Positions 35,683 to 47,598 of a DNA stretch of 64,000 bases are shown in pieces. Source of the stretch: Prosapia bicincta. Lineage: Eukaryota > Arthropoda > Insecta > Hemiptera > Cercopidae. The stretch covers positions 155,308,544 to 155,372,543 of the forward strand of contig JBAIZL010000001.1 of assembly GCA_036971475.1 (NCBI GenBank). The letters are read 5' to 3'. The notes under the pieces are model-generated. The model worked only from the letters and a program-made list of their open reading frames with translations. It did not search any database and was not told where the DNA came from. A program made the translations under genes and the position numbers. Every line of letters begins with the position of its first letter. Within the stretch, counting starts at the first letter, position 1.

Positions 35683-38600
35683 CCATATAAATACATATTA
35701 ATTTGACATAAATAGGAGTGAATAATAATTTTTCAGAGAGTTTAAATTAAAAGTGACTGGTAGAATTATTTGTAATATCTTTATTTAGCAAGTGAAATTA
35801 GATAAATAATCCTTCATAAACTATTGTCATTTTTTAAATTTATATATTCATTCAAGATAGTGATATTTCTGGTATGCAGGACTCTATTTAAAGGATGGTC
35901 CTTGACGAATCTTTTTTTCAATATTCAATGCATAAATGTGCCAGTTTTCACATTATATCATAAGACTCAAATATTAAATTAAAACAAAATGTTTCTTTCC
36001 ATTTCGAACCTTTACTTTCTCCACTTTAAATGAGGACAATCTATTAAAAATCGAGCATAAAACTTTCAAAATTGACCATATATTTCGTCTCCCCAAAACA
36101 ATAATTAATGATTTTATGACCTTAATACAATAAAAAAAATCAATAAAAAACTCAAAAATATAAATCCGAAGCGGAAAAGTTTGTCGACACTACCTGACGA
36201 TTAAGAAACCACATTGACTGTTATTTTTCTGATATACCTCTCTTAACATTTCTACTCCAGCTGATCAGCTACAATTTCGTTTAAAATTATCTCATTCGTT
36301 AATTTTATTACCTAAATCCGATAAATGTTATGGAAGACTTTTGTACTTCGACTAGGAGTAGCTTAGCCAGGTAAAGTTAAACACGCAGATTTTTTTTTGA
36401 TTTTAAAACATTGCTTTAATGTATTTATATGCGTCAGATATAGAAAAACCTTTGACAGTATTTCATGGTTTAATGATTTAAATTTATATTAGGAGATATT
36501 TCTTAAAACCAACCTTTGTAATATTTCTGTGTTTGTGCAGATTACGGCTGGAGACCACCGCACCATTGCCGCGGACAGTTCCACTTCTCGAACACGGGGG
36601 CGCACAATGTTCCCCATGACGCAGTCTATGCTGGGACGGACAAGGACGGAGGAGTTCTGTACGCAGGCAGAGCGCATCACGAGGGTGACACGATTCCTGC
36701 CAAGGTAGCGCCAAGTCACGGAGGAGCTTTTGTTCCGTGGGGAGGCCAGGAGCATTCTAAATTCGAGTTTGAGGTTAGTACCTTATCTGTCGGTAGCGGC
36801 TAATTGTATCTGTGGGGAATGGTTGCAAAATATGAAGCCGCACTGAGAGAAAAGTAGCCTTACAATCTTAACAGCCTCAGGTACAAAGAAGAAAACATAA
36901 ATACGTTCCGTTGGAGACATTCCGAGAGGGTTTTTGAAGTTCCTAGAGCTCTCCTAATCGTATTGATTTATATTATGCAATTGTTTACTTAGGTCTTATA
37001 CTACAAAATACTCAAGCTATATCTCTTACATTAAAATATGGACATAAAACTTCTCTGGAAAATGGGAAATCCCATAGTATACATTCACATCTTTAAAGGT
37101 GTCATAAAGAGATACTCACCAGTGACGTTTCCTCTAGAAATAAGAATAACTAAAAACTTGAAAAGGGGAAATATTATGGAAATCTCTGAAACTCTTGGGT
37201 TGGGAAAGAAGCACAGCTTTTGTGGTCATTTTAACTTGCAAAATGTAAGTATTTCACTTAAAAACAAGTAATAAGAGAAAAAATTCAAGTTTCTAATCTA
37301 TTTTAGTTTTTTTTAATTTTATAATTACAACTAATATAAATATGTATGTACTTATTTCAGAATAACAATATTAAGTGGTAAAGTAGAAAGCGAATTTCCT
37401 TGCAATTTTCCATTCTATGTATGGTGTTGGTCTATTATTTTAGTTTGTTACTATTTATACGTTTCTTTTTTTGTCACTTGCATTGTGTTGTAGTTTCGTT
37501 TCACTTCTCTTTCGCATTTTCCCGTTGTAAAGCAAGGTTCGAACCGTTAATCCAGTTTCTTTGTTTTATACTTTTTATTCGTTTTTAATTGTTGAACATT
37601 ATTCATGATATTGTGTGGTAACCATAGCAATAATTTAAGGTTGTACAATGGAGGTTTCGACGATGACCAGATGGGATAAAAGAAAAATGCATATCCTTTT
37701 TTTGAGAAGTACATTTCTAGCTATGGAAAAGTTGGCTCATTGACAAGAGCGCTAGACTTTGAATATGAGATACTTAGTTCGAATCCTACCTAAATCCTGA
37801 ATTTTTATAATTCAATTATTGAATGAATATTTGAAAAAACTGTAATATCACCAATTGTCAACCACTATAGGTTTAAAAAAATGTATTTGAACTTGAATGG
37901 ATGAATAAAAACGTATTTTATTAACGATTGAAAATTTCTACAAGACATATATGAGGAGAGTGTGAGCTAACAGAAGGAACTGAATAAGTCCTTTACAAAA
38001 CTCTCACACACTCACGAAGGTTAAGAGAGAAATTAAGAAATCTGAAGGTAAGAGGAGGGCCTTAAAAGTAAAATACCAAAAGTAGGAGTGGCGGATTCAA
38101 TTATTACTACCAGAGAATTTAATGGATTGCCACTGTCAGTATAGTTTAGTGAAACTCCTGGAATCCTGAAACAGTCAGGTGGCACTTCATTTCGGAGCTT
38201 ACGTCAGTTATGGAAAACTCAGAGCTATTCTTCTTTTACTGCAAAATATGAATCGGCCGTGTATATTCATAGGCTGTTCTGTAGTGTTTATGGTTAACAT
38301 TATCAGATTGTAAAATATCTAAAGAGCACTGTGTCATCAGACTGCCCGCTGACTGAACTTCTTAATCTTGTATTATAATGTAAATAATATGTTTAATATG
38401 CAAATATTAAAATTATATAAATAAAGGTTCAACATTAAATTAAACCATATACAATGTTTATGTATATAAGCAATGTTGTTTATGTATATAAGCAATGTTG
38501 TTTATGTATATAAGCAATGTTGTTTATGTATATAAACATTGATTTCTTACAGCGTTCATAACATTATATTCCCTTTCTACAACTTTACTAATATTTTTGC

Positions 38601-39776
38601 TAATAAATCAAATAGGTTTTATTTTATTTTTGATAACAATGGGTGACTAATTATCAGGCGAGACGGTGCGGTGACGGTTGACACGGGATTATGGGTAGGA
38701 CGACCGGCATCCTGAGACATATTCCGAAACTGTACAGATGGTTCATCGTTGTTCTTGAAGTTTTTCTTAAAGAAATAATTAATTTTAAAAACAAGTGTAA
38801 CTACATAAATTTGCATTAAAATGCGTTATAGTTATATATATATTACACTTGCAGCACAATTTACAACCAGCTCGTCATGAACAGCAACAAGATTTCGATA
38901 TATATGTATATATATATTTGTGCTTGTACATGACTGCTTGCTTGCATAGTTTTCCTAAGTAGTTGACGTATTAACGCAATATGTTGCAGTACCTAGAGAC
39001 GAACCACGGTGCGTGGAAGTTTGCGAGGAACGGAGAGGTTCCTCCAGAAGCTATACCCTTCGGCAAGACTAGAGATGGCGAGACACTGTACATGGGACGT
39101 GTTGTACACGATGGCGCCCTCACTCCAGGAAAGGTAGAGGTTTTTATATTTTAAGACTCTTATACACAAAATCAGTCGTTAAACGTCTAAGTTACTCTGG
39201 CGCTCGCATATAAAACATCCAGCATTAGTAAAAAGCGAGATAAAACTTTTTTTTAGAAATTCTCATCTCCCTAACGGCGAGTAAAACGTTCTGTTTATTC
39301 TTGATACAAATTCACTCTTGATTTGGTATAATTTTCAAGATAATCAAGGTTAAAAACTATTTTCATTTTGGTTTCCTCCAAAGAATTTAAACACATTTAT
39401 TTCTCATCCATCATTCATTTTTGGTTTGGTTCTTAGAATTTTAAACTACCATTTGGTTTTTCACTGTAATTATTTCAAAGTTAAAAGATAAGATATTTAA
39501 AATATTTTATGGTGTCTTATTTTATTTTATACATTAATAAAGATCATTTGTACATTATTTTGCGATGAAATAGAGTTTTGCTAACTTAAATTTGAAAAAA
39601 AATCTTGTGAAATTTGTTTAGTAGGTTTATTTGCTTATGTAATTACTGTTTACATTTTCTTATATCTAATTAAACTGCTTTCTATCTAGGTTCAACCAAG
39701 TCACCATTGTCTCTACATACCATACGCGGGCAAGGAGTTAAGCTTCAAAGAATATGAGGTTCTTATTCTCTTGTGA
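33831..39776 (+). CDS. DM9 repeat protein, gene 1 (spliced, 4 coding exons, 156 aa)
   Basis: Exons 33831-33837, 36541-36773, 38990-39133 and 39690-39776 join in frame through GT-AG introns of phases 1, 0 and 0. The product is two DM9 (DUF3421) repeats and almost nothing else. Repeat 1 (about residues 3-80) opens NYGWRPP and includes NVPHDAVYAGTDKDG, LYAGRAHHEGD and IPAKVAPSHGG. Repeat 2 (81-156) includes EVPPEAIPFGKTRDG, LYMGRVVHDG, TPGKVQPSHH and EYEVLILL at the C-terminus. DM9 proteins occur in many insects and molluscs; some bind mannose-type glycans or respond to infection, but no function is proven for this gene. There is no signal peptide or membrane segment, so it is probably cytosolic. 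Its paralogue starts about 6 kb downstream on the same strand. Confidence 0.9.
34688..34886. mobile_element. foldback element with hammerhead arms, in intron 1 of gene 1
   Basis: Arms 34688-34775 and 34800-34886 mirror each other (ACAAATAAAAACATACAC at one end, its complement at the other). The plus arm holds an intact hammerhead core. The minus arm reads CTTATGC where CTGATGA is expected. Confidence 0.85.
34801..34841 (+). ncRNA. type I hammerhead ribozyme motif, sense to gene 1 intron 1
   Basis: CTCA (34801-34804), CTGATGA (34805-34811), stem II ATGAC/GTCAT, GAAA (34828-34831), palindromic stem III ACGCGT (34831-34836), cleavage A at 34837, TGGG (34838-34841) pairing with CTCA including one G-U. 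Confidence 0.7.
35657..35682. repeat. (TA)n microsatellite in gene 1 intron 1
   Basis: Short TA run after TGTGTG. The rest of intron 1 (34887-36540) shows no recognised feature. Confidence 0.9.
36541..36773 (+). CDS. gene 1 exon 2, DM9 repeat 1
   Basis: Acceptor TTTGTGCAG before 36541 and donor GTTAGT after 36773. It encodes residues 3-80. Notably GC-richer than its flanks. Reverse-strand ORFs over it are mirror frames. Confidence 0.93.
37717..37795 (+). pseudogene. tRNA-like (possibly tRNA-Lys-derived SINE) remnant in intron 2 of gene 1
   Basis: TTGGCTCATTGACAAGAGCG resembles a D-arm/A box with GCTC/GAGC pairing, and AGTTCGAATCCTACC a T-arm/B box at normal spacing. CTAGACTTTGAAT sits where an anticodon arm would be but the stem does not pair, so this is not a functional tRNA. 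A SINE head or tRNA pseudogene is likely. Confidence 0.4.
38452..38541. repeat. 22-bp tandem repeat, four copies
   Basis: Unit GTTTATGTATATAAGCAATG with small differences, in intron 2 of gene 1. Confidence 0.9.
38850..38905. repeat. terminal fragment of the 20138-20410 foldback family
   Basis: ACCAGCTCGTCATGAACAGC followed by AACAAGATTTCGATAT matches 20370-20410, and the latter part matches the complement of 13157-13173. No mirror arm is found here. Confidence 0.6.
38990..39133 (+). CDS. gene 1 exon 3, first part of DM9 repeat 2
   Basis: 144 nt, 48 codons, between acceptor TGTTGCAG and donor GTAGAG. It starts YLETNHGAW and ends DGALTPGK. By eye 32 of 48 residues match exon 3 of gene 2. Confidence 0.93.
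39690..39776 (+). CDS. gene 1 exon 4, end of DM9 repeat 2
   Basis: Acceptor TTTCTATCTAG, then 28 codons starting VQPSHHCLY and ending EYEVLILL, then TGA. Same length as exon 4 of gene 2. Confidence 0.93.
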   Translation, partial: VQPSHHCLYIPYAGKELSFKEYEVLILL

Positions 39777-39825
39777 TCTCTCTATATCCTGCATTTATTG
39801 TTTCATTTTAAAATATTTTTGTGAA

Positions 39826-39831
39826 ATTAAA
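39826..39831 (+). promoter_or_regulatory. probable polyadenylation signal of gene 1 (ATTAAA)
   Basis: ATTAAA about 50 nt after the stop codon. A common variant hexamer, with no AATAAA nearer. Confidence 0.4.
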
Positions 39832-40289
39832 TGTTTAATAATGTAAAAGCCAATGAAAAAAATGGTAAGTTTTGTATTAATAGTATTAAAGACTTGTTCC
39901 TATTTACTCCAGGAATTATTTTTAATCCTGAATTATTGAGTGATGACTTTTTAATAGTTTACCGTAAACATGTATCCAAATCGAGTGTGTTGAGAAGTTT
40001 CCTTCCTATATCGAACAGCTTGAATAATTTATTATTTTCACAAGGAGCAACATTTCACAAAAAATCCTCTCAAAAAGGTGTGTCAAAATCTATTTAAGTT
40101 TATAAAAAACATTTCCGTCATCGTTCATAAAATACGTAACATACCTACGGGAAGTGGATTTATTGCTTGGTTACAAACGTCAAGGAGATATACAGGTTAG
40201 AAAAGTGTTTTAAGACGCTTTAACTGTAATGCACACTGGAATAAAGACATTCTTTAGTTTAAAAGTGTTTGCTACCATAATTTTGTGTA

Positions 40290-40410
40290 TGTTTGAGTTT
40301 GTAGCAGACACAACACTCACTGATGATAAGGAATTTGTCATTGAAAGGAGGTATGAGTTAATAAATGATTAATTTGTGAGTCTTGTGTATGTCTTTTATT
40401 TGTTTTAAAA
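40290..40410 (+). repeat. single hammerhead-bearing arm of the 34688-34886 family
   Basis: Matches the right arm of that foldback (GTTTGTAGCAGACACAACAC then TAATAAATGATTAATTTGTG). CTCA-CTGATGA at 40316-40326 and GAAA at 40343-40346 remain, with TGAG (40354-40357) pairing CTCA, but stem III is mutated to AGGAGGT. Confidence 0.65.
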
Positions 40411-40504
40411 ATATTTGTTTAAACATTAAATTATTAACGTATTATAAGAATTATATTTCATTATTCATTTTCATGGTTGGGTTACGACCATTTTTTTCTA
40501 TATT

Positions 40505-40700
40505 TAAAAAGTACTTAACTAAGTGAATACGTAATGGCTTACTTGCTGACGCGTTTCAAAACATTTGTTATTTTTACGGAACTATCCTTCTACTGGCGGC
40601 ATCGGTTAGGTACAAAGCCTGTAACGGGAAGGATTTATGACTGTTGAAGGGGTGAGTTATTTTACGTATTCATTTAGCTAAGTACTTTTTAAATATAGTT
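40505..40700. mobile_element. foldback element of the GAAACGCGTC family
   Basis: TTTAAAAAGTACTTAACTAA with GCTGACGCGTTTCAAAAC at the left is mirrored by AGCTAAGTACTTTTTAAATA at the right (about 40672-40692). The centre (GGCGGCATCGG region) is unrelated to 10719-10912. Confidence 0.65.
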
Positions 40701-41149
40701 TAATCAATGAATTCAAGATGATTACATCAAGCAATTTCATATTTTTTCATTGCAACAATCGTGTTTTAGTAGCGCGCTCTCTTGGGTTTATTACTAATAT
40801 GCGTTCTACGTTGTTGCCGAAACACCGAGATTGCACAGTAACCGTAGGATAAGATGACGTGTAGATTCTTTACAACAAACCGTCTTATCTTTGAAGTACT
40901 TGTGGAATGCAAGTCGATAATGAAGTAGTATATTTCATTACTAGTTTCGAAAGTAACATTTTCCGGTTAATTTCGGAAATTTACCTTAATAAATTTCATA
41001 AATATATGACAAGTACCTTTAGAACGCTCGGAAAAGGACTTTCTGTGGGTTTTATGAACGATACTTTTCGTCACGATGCAAAAATCCACAATAGCCTAAA
41101 CTCATAATATAAACTTAAGACCAACTGGGTTTCAAACAAATGAATGAAT

Positions 41150-41345
41150 TGGACAGAAAATTTATTGCTACTACTGGGCAAACACAAAACTAAATTATTC
41201 CAATGGAAAGTAGGTGAATTTTTTTACCATTTAGAGCAGCTGATTTCAAATTAAAAATGCAGATATTGGTTTGATGGATACATTAGTGCTCCTGGTGGGC
41301 AAACAGGTAACTAAATAGAATAACGGAAAGTCAGCTGATACTGTG
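41150..41345. repeat. decayed tandem duplication of about 120 bp
   Basis: GGGCAAACACAAAACTAAAT then GGAAAGTAGG recurs as GGGCAAACAGGTAACTAAAT then GGAAAGTCAG. Confidence 0.5.
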
Positions 41346-41384
41346 CCCCTTTCTCTAAATTCTAGATTGAAAAGCGATCACTTT

Positions 41385-41535
41385 GGATCGGTTAGTTATG
41401 ATACATTTTAAAAATATGTTTTTCCTTTACCTCGGGCCAATCAGAAATTCCTTCTACTAGGGTAGATAACTGAAAGAATTTGGACTTTCCGATGAAACGG
41501 GATGTAATTTATGTCCCAAAAGTAAAATTTAAAAA
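41385..41535. repeat. dispersed repeat shared with 44455-44610
   Basis: TTAGTTATGA, TTTTTCCTTTACCTCGGGCC, AGAAATTCCTTCTACTAGGG and TTTATGTCCCAAAAGTAAAA all recur in the same order at 44461-44605. Neighbouring segments near 40920-41110 and 43570-43740 also look related, so a larger block of up to about 0.7 kb may be duplicated. Confidence 0.65.
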
Positions 41536-42905
41536 TAATAATGCTATTTTATGACACCCATATCTTTAAAAGTAGCCACACGTTGAGAAAATGAGTATAT
41601 TAAATTTGTTCCTAACTTTAAAACAATCCAGATTGTTTCTGTACTGAAAGAACCTAAAATTTCAGCAGTTACATCGGGTGGTATTTATTTAAGAAATAGG
41701 ATTAAGGCTGGCAAAAAATAACCAGGTTTTAAAAGGAGAATGAAATGAGTAAATTTCAATTTAAAACCTACAATTCCGTAAACAGATTTTGAGCCTTTGA
41801 GATTCGATAAAAGCTTCAGCCAAGTTGAAGGACATAACTAGTCCCTTCAGACGTTCTATTAGATTATTTCCTAATTTCTCCAAACAGGTCGCCCCCGCAC
41901 AAGTTTTTAATGAACAATATAAACATTTATTTATCTTAGTTTACTCGTTTTGTATGAAAACTATCTGATATTTATAGTTGAATTTCTACATGAGCTTATG
42001 AAATTTATAGAAAATATAGTCTGGTATGAAATTTATTACTAGTCTGGTTAATCTAAATTAATTTATCGTCGATAAAAGAATATTAAAAGAACATTTTAAG
42101 TTTTCTGCTGGTTTATTATTAAAACGTTTAATATTTCTATTACAACATACATATCAGTATGATGTACTTAGCTGAATTATTTTAAACAATTCGTGAAATA
42201 AATTTTTCACTGAACTAATCAAGTATTTTAAAGTTACATGAGTAGTTATTTAAAGTAAACTTGCAATTAGAAGTTTAATTAATAGAGAACTGCATCTCTT
42301 TCCCTCCCTTTTTGGAGAACATAGTTACATTATATGATCTTACATGGTAGATAAAGCCTTGGAACACTATTTGAACAAGTTTGTCCATTCTCTTCCTGTC
42401 GCATCTCTTTATAGTGATGTCCATAAATAGTTCACAACTTGCTTTCCCTTTGCATGCAGCGCGTTTAGTTTAATCCAGCGCCGAAGGTTTTCTAAAACCA
42501 ATCAATAGGTTGTCATATTTCAAGAACCTCAGAGGAACGTAATGGGAAAGGGCCATCATGACAGCCGAATTGGACTTTAATGTCCTTTGTAACAAGAACT
42601 ACGGAAACATTAAAATTAAAAATAACGCAAATATAAATCAGTCTACTGACCAACAGTTGATGCTACGATTAGTGAAACAAAAGGCTGCCAGAACCAGTCT
42701 TATTGTATTACTAATGGCGCCTGGCTTTAGAAATACCCTAAGAACGATAGCTTTTGTTTGGAATAATCATTCTTTCAAGTTGTCCTTCCATTCCTAATGC
42801 ACTTAAATCCTTAATGAGTAACCAAAAATTGTTCATATTAAAAGTAGTTCCTGAAATATTAACTATAGAAAATTGCAACAACTTAAAGCAACTGTGGCGT
42901 AAATG
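41536..42905. other. intergenic stretch, nothing recognised
   Basis: The 42558-42797 plus-strand ORF has no recognisable domain. Confidence 0.4.
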
Positions 42906-42958
42906 TTTATATTAATTAAAACAACCTCTCACCACAAATTCAACAAATTTTATTTTAA

Positions 42959-42999
42959 CCTTATGTACATTTCGACTACAAAGTAATCATCTTCAGAGG
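42959..42999 (-). ncRNA. type I hammerhead ribozyme motif
   Basis: On the minus strand: CCT, CTGAAGA, stem II GATTAC/GTAGTC (with one G-U or mismatch), GAAA, 8-bp palindromic stem III ATGTACAT, cleavage A, AGG pairing with CCT. Confidence 0.6.
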
Positions 43000-43029
43000 T
43001 ATTTTTACAAATAACTATTTGTAAAAATA

Positions 43030-43070
43030 CCTCTGAAGATGATTACTTTGTAGTCGAAATCTACATAAGG
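43030..43070 (+). ncRNA. type I hammerhead ribozyme motif, stem III altered
   Basis: CCT (43030-43032), CTGAAGA (43033-43039), GAAA (43056-43059), stem III ATCTACAT (one change from the palindrome), A, AGG (43068-43070). Confidence 0.5.
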
Positions 43071-44038
43071 TTAAAATAAAATTTGTTGAATTTGTGGTGA
43101 GAGGTTGTTTTAATTAATATATAGAAAATTGCTTAGACAAATTATAAAATAAATTCATGTCATAGGGTTGTAACTATGTTCAATGAATCATAACAAATCG
43201 ATGTACTTGTTATTTATACCTAAAGATTAGTTTTAATAGCGTGTTTGTATGTTAGAGTAAAACTTTTTGTAAACAGTGAGACTTGTTAGTTGTGAAATTT
43301 TTATGAAATTTTACAATATCCTGTCTCAGTTTATTAATAAATAATAACTCACTTAATAATTACCCTTTTACTTTCATATAACTCAAATTGTATAAGATAT
43401 TATAAGGCACAGCTCTGAGCTGTTAAGTATTTATATTTTCTCCAGCTACCATACACACGCATTTCTCTAACAAAAGCATAGTAATCGAGTTGTTTCCTTG
43501 CTTAGTATATATTACCTACTATCGCAGCTGTACAATTTTAAAAAGTACTGAATAAAAAAATGTAAAAAGGAGTTATATAGATAAGTAAATTTCATTACTA
43601 GCAGACTACTAAAAGTAACCTTTCTGGTGCGTAAGGCTTTACGTATCAGGAAGAGATGAGTATAGCCGGAAATACTTTTTGTTCTAATGGTTCATCACGA
43701 TGAAAAGAACATGTCTAAGCTCATAGAATAAACTTTTAGTTAAAATTTTACTATTATTAAAAACAGAATCAGTTTAACGAATGTAAATGACTTGCACTTA
43801 AAGAGTTAGAACTTAAACTACAATTTTAGAATTCATTCTGATGAAAACTCTGATCATGATATTAAATTTTAACTCAGTTAACCAAAGACAATAAGTGGTT
43901 AATACAAATGTGGCACTAAGGCCGTTATAATTTTAGAGACTCTTCAAAAAAACGTTGACTAAGGAATCATTATAAAAAACTGTAATGACTATGTACAATA
44001 AATACCCCAGCTTTCAGTTTTTCAAGTACGGGTATTTA

Positions 44039-44108
44039 CTTAAGTTGCGTAAAAACTATTTTAAGCAAGATAACTTAAGTTGCGTAAAAATTATTTTAAG
44101 CAAGATAG
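44039..44108. repeat. 35-bp tandem duplication
   Basis: ACTTAAGTTGCGTAAAAACT followed by ATTTTAAGCAAGATA occurs twice in a row with one change. Confidence 0.9.
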
Positions 44109-44261
44109 AGGTAATTAGCAATTTCGCAAATCCGAAATAAAGGTTATAATTTGAAAAATACAAACATAACCTAAATATACAAACACAACCTATGTATACA
44201 TCGGGTTTTAACGAAGTGATTTTTCTTTCAATATACCTATACTAGCGTTACTACACGCGCA

Positions 44262-44305
44262 CGCACGCGTGCTCACACACACCCACCACACACACACACC
44301 ATTAG

Positions 44306-44360
<55 letters not shown>
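44262..44360. repeat. (CA)n then (TA)n microsatellites
   Basis: CA/CG-rich run 44262-44300 and a pure TA run 44310-44360. Confidence 0.95.
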
Positions 44361-44363
<3 letters not shown>

Positions 44364-44454
44364 TAGATGGTTTCCTTTAGTGTTGAAATTGTAAATATGG
44401 CCATTAAATATTATATATTAATATAATATTAGGCCCTAAATATTTGACATTCAT

Positions 44455-44610
44455 ATTTCGCTTAGTTATGACACATTTTACAAATTTATTTTTCCTTTAC
44501 GTCGAGTCAGTTAGAAATTCCTGCTACTAGGGTAGATAACTGGATATTTGGACTTTCCGATTTTGCGGGATCTAATTTTTATCCCAAAAGTAAAAATTTA
44601 AAAATGATAC
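44455..44610. repeat. dispersed repeat shared with 41385-41535
   Basis: Second copy of the block described at 41385-41535, same orientation. Confidence 0.65.
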
Positions 44611-44982
44611 TTATATTTAAAATTTAAATATAAATTAAAAAATTTTATGATACCTATAAAATATATCAAGATAAAGGGTTCTCAAGTGATAAAATCAGGC
44701 ACGTAGTTATTAGGTATAAATACAGTATATTAAACTCTTAGAGTACTCCAAACACTAGTGTTTATACATTCTTGTCTGTGAAAATGTTTTCGGATGGGAC
44801 GGCAAATCAAACTTTTTGATAATTGATATTACAATTTTTAATTTACTAACTACTTTTTTACGTGTCTTTACATAAAAACTAGGATTTATAGGTATTTTAT
44901 TATTAGAGTAAAGCAATAGAACAAAATCTATAATTAAATTACAAAATAACAGCCAGAAACTGCTATAAACATATTCCTATAT

Positions 44983-44996
<14 letters not shown>

Positions 44997-45038
<42 letters not shown>
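44997..45038. repeat. (TA)n microsatellite
   Basis: Pure TA run preceded by CATA repeats. Nothing else is recognised between here and the gene 2 promoter. Confidence 0.95.
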
Positions 45039-45041
<3 letters not shown>

Positions 45042-45599
45042 AATATAAATATATTTGTTTATAAGGCTCATGTTTTAGTATCAGAGACTTCATCAAAATT
45101 GAATAATGACAAATGATAAGTATGGATGGGAGCACTGGAAGAGAGGCGCAAAAATGAAGCAATATGGACAGTATGCGTAATATACCTGACAGAATTTGTA
45201 ACTCTGATGAGATAGGACTCGCAAAGTAATTTGATCACCGGACGTAATCACCAACAAATTAAAATGGGGTTGAGAATTGATAAGAGGAGGTAACAAAAAA
45301 ATGTTTATATAAAGTAAGATGAACTGTTAAATTACAGATGGTGTTACGTTTAATGTCAGAAATGGAGGATTTAAATAGTGCATTTCGACAATTACATGTG
45401 TTTGAAAATTATATATTGACGATAAAGCAAAACAATTTTTTCATGATAGGAGAAATATAATTTGAATGACGATTACGTACAAAACCATTAGCTATTATAG
45501 TAGCGTTGCAGCTTAGGGCTATTGTGTGACCGTTATAACCTTTGTTCGACACTATTGACACTGTTTAAACACTATCAGCTAATCGTTGGAGGGGTATAA

Positions 45600-45637
45600 T
45601 ATAAATACCAGTGGCATTGGATTTCGTTCCGTCATTT
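45600..45637 (+). promoter_or_regulatory. TATA box and initiator of DM9 gene 2
   Basis: TATAAATA at 45600-45607 (with TATAAT just upstream at 45595) and TCATT at 45632-45636, 34 nt from the TATA box to the predicted +1. 5' UTR of about 46 nt to the ATG at 45680. Confidence 0.6.
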
Positions 45638-45679
45638 GTGTTCTCTTCTTTGTAACAATAGTGAGCTAAGATTTCTATA

Positions 45680-45800
45680 ATGGAGTACGACGACTCGACA
45701 CCCACAACGGACGACGAAGAGATCTACAACGGACACGCGATTCCTGCAGTGGACTACGAAGAGATTTACAATACATTTGCGAGACCTCCAACTAACAGTA
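45680..45800 (+). CDS. gene 2 exon 1, acidic N-terminal extension
   Basis: 40 codons plus one base, then GTAAGT. DNA of the two EEIYN blocks is also repeated (GAAGAGATCTACAA and GAAGAGATTTACAA), pointing to a small internal duplication. Absent from gene 1. Confidence 0.85.
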
Positions 45801-47550
45801 GTAAGTTAATATTTTCAATGATATTATTCATTTTATCTGTATAGAGTAGATTTTTATACTTGGTAGATTAGTTTCATAGGATGAAAATTACAAAAATGAT
45901 TGAAATAGTTTTTGAAATATATTATTTTTCTCTAAAAACCTATGTTGTGTTATCAAATCAATACAGTAATAATACTAATAATGTTAATAATACAAGGAAT
46001 AATATTTCACCATATATAAGTATATATTCTGAACGTAAATGTAAAAAAAACACTCATAGTACATTGCCGGACGTACGAGTAAACAACGACCTTGAAGAAA
46101 ATTTGTGCAGTAGAATCTGGAGCTATTGTAGAGGCAGGGTATTCTTTTTTATAACCAAATCTATAGTATTCGAATATTTTGTTGCTAGTTTATATTGCAA
46201 TATACGTTATAGTAATTCAGTAAAGTAAAAGAAACATTTAATAAACACCGTTTGATGTGTATTGCTACCTTGAGGTTATGTTACGAATAATTCTAATTTG
46301 AGCCAGCATTTATAGTTTCCGACATTTGAAATAGGTTTTTTTGTTTCTAATATATATTTGAGTAACGTGTGAAAAGGGAAAGTCGAAATTGAATATTATT
46401 TCGTCTAGTATTACCGAAATAAATATTTTAAGACCACGAATCATAGAAAAATTAATAGGTAACAATAAACAATAATCTGCTATTTATATTCCAAAAGGTT
46501 AAGACAAACCGTCTTTTTGTTATGATAATAATAAACATTTAAAATAAGAGAAACGTTTTGCTTGAACATTTCCAATAACCCTTTCTAATTTGTGATAGAA
46601 TGGGAGTAATTATAAGTACTCTGTGATGTAGCTTCAGAAGGAAGAAAATGTAAAAATTTTCAGAAATGAATAATAAAATTTCAGTTAAATTTAATTCTTA
46701 ATTAATCAAGAATTAAACAATCTATTTTGATCAGATGTGTACTGTCATCTTATCTAGGGGATTTTATAATTTTGTATGTATTATTATTTTATATTTTCAT
46801 TCTTCTGTTTCTTGGAAGCCCGTTTTAGATGTGTTTTAGCACGTTTTTTCTTTTAGCTATACATTTGTTGGCATATACAATATCATGAGTGTTAGATTGG
46901 TACAATTTATTACAATAACAATATTGGGAAAAAACCCAATACCACAAAAATAACTAATATTACAAGCTACCTAAATCAAGAACTTATGTAAATATCGGTG
47001 ACCGAGTCATCATCATCAGATGGTCTTATTACAAAATTACAATCTAGAATACAATAATTTACAAACTAGGCTGTCCTTTAGTCTAAACGTCTAGGCTCTT
47101 GACTGAAGGTGACGTCTAGTTTGTAAATTATTGTATTCTAGATTGTAATTTTGTAATAAGACCATCTGATGACGATGACTTGGTCATCAAAATGTACATA
47201 CGTTTTTAATTTTAGGTAACTTGCAATATTAGTTATTTTTGTTGTATTCGGGTTTTTCCAATTGTTTTACGGCAATAAATTCGTTGGCAATTAATATTTT
47301 TCAAGTCTTGATGGATTTTATTGTACCGAAGAAAGTTAACAACTTGTGGTGTAATAAAATTAATGCTATTAAATCTCATTATAAGTATTTAGAGTTCCTA
47401 AAATACACTTTTTGTTAGTAAAATATCAACAAATTATCTGTAAGTATTACAGATATCTATATCTCATAAAAGCTTGCAGCTGTGTTGAATAAATGAGAAA
47501 AGTAATAATTTTGAAGATAATAAATCTATACTAATATTTAAAAATCTAAT

Positions 47551-47598
<48 letters not shown>

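Larger units (their letters stand above)
42909..43122. mobile_element. near-perfect foldback with two hammerhead arms
   Basis: Arms 42909-43010 and 43018-43122 are almost identical complements starting TTAATTAAAACAACCTCTCA. This is the least diverged foldback in the window, so probably young or recently homogenised. Confidence 0.9.

Noticed and set aside
36484..36755. Two minus-strand ORFs over gene 1 exon 2
   Set aside because: Mirror frames of a GC-richer DM9 exon; the plus-strand frame has the family motifs.
45881..46228. 115-codon plus-strand ORF in gene 2 intron 1
   Set aside because: AT-rich, no domain, and lies in the intron just after a consensus donor; no splice sites fit it into the gene.
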